A stretch of 64,000 nucleotides of DNA from Rhodobacteraceae bacterium QY30 (GTDB lineage: Bacteria; Pseudomonadota; Alphaproteobacteria; Rhodobacterales; Rhodobacteraceae). The position numbers and the translations under genes are program-made. Positions within the stretch are counted from its first letter, which is position 1. Every line of letters begins with the position of its first letter. The notes under the pieces were generated by a model, which had not been told where the DNA came from, searched no databases, and was given only the letters and a program-made list of their open reading frames with translations. Location: NCBI GenBank assembly GCA_002356635.1, contig CP023454.1:1906501-1970500 (forward strand). Direction: 5' to 3'. Below, piece after piece: positions 63,992-64,000 of this stretch.

Positions 63992-64000
63992 TCATATAAA

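Overview
This 64 kb window is a high-GC, gene-dense chromosomal segment of an alphaproteobacterium. It is almost certainly a member of the Rhodobacteraceae/Paracoccaceae (Rhodobacter/Gemmobacter/Tabrizicola-like). The basis is a lipoyl-bearing PDH E1-beta, an RcGTA-type gene transfer agent locus, a class I fructose-bisphosphate aldolase next to pgk, kynurenine genes, and a dispersed intergenic repeat that I recall as common in Rhodobacterales. No plasmid, integrase, CRISPR or complete IS element was seen.

Layout. 1-9.6 kb: a truncated CBS/CorC-type protein, an L,D-transpeptidase, a HerA-like ATPase, an intergenic region with two candidate small RNAs, an IalB-like protein, an FtsB/DivIC-like protein, the pdhA-pdhB-pdhC operon behind a palindromic operator, and cysE. 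9.6-17.7 kb (minus strand): a heavily decayed gene transfer agent cluster. g1, g5 (capsid), g14 and a DUF2793 gene are intact. g15 carries a one-base frameshift, and three large internal deletions leave g2/g4, g6/g11 and g12/g13 fusions. 17.9-23.3 kb: a fatty-acid synthesis block (fabD, fabG, acpP, dps, fabF, mltG). 23.5-26.4 kb: a cytochrome b561-YceI fusion, a P-loop kinase-like gene and a second YceI. 26.7-30.7 kb: rpsF-rpsR-rplI, a YihY/BrkB membrane protein, trigger factor and tRNA-Leu. 30.9-42.6 kb: a solitary Hint protein, NAD(P)HX repair (nnr), glnB-glnA, an isoprenylcysteine methyltransferase-like protein, kynU-kynA, an rRNA methyltransferase, two cyclophilins, pgk and fba. 42.7-47.9 kb: a KAS-ACP-LpxD mini-operon, a YcbB-like L,D-transpeptidase and a divergent DUF882 (YcbK-like) gene. 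48-64 kb: an amine-oxidase-like flavoprotein, a second Hint protein, rlmE, ppx/gppA, a radical SAM protein, a corrinoid protein with a small membrane protein and DUF1638, scoAB with a divergent PAS-LuxR regulator, tRNA-CAT (probably Ile2), purMN, rnd, a lipoprotein, sufE, and an OYE-type NADH:flavin oxidoreductase behind a perfect 13-bp inverted repeat.

How the genes work together. PDH supplies acetyl-CoA and FabD/FabG/AcpP/FabF use it for acyl chains. A second, translationally coupled KAS-ACP-LpxD trio looks like a dedicated route for an N-acyl chain onto a UDP-sugar. Three cell-wall enzymes (two L,D-transpeptidases and MltG) and a YcbK-like protein concern peptidoglycan. GlnB/GlnA cover nitrogen assimilation. 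KynU/KynA cover part of tryptophan breakdown. The corrinoid/DUF1638 pair belongs to B12-dependent methyl transfer.

Most notable: the broken GTA locus with clean intragenic joins, an in-frame insertion of a dispersed repeat into the epimerase domain of nnr, two candidate terminator-ended sRNAs that share 9 nt of complementarity, two strong palindromic operators, and the KAS-ACP-LpxD operon. All assignments come from reading the sequence and from family knowledge. No database search was run.
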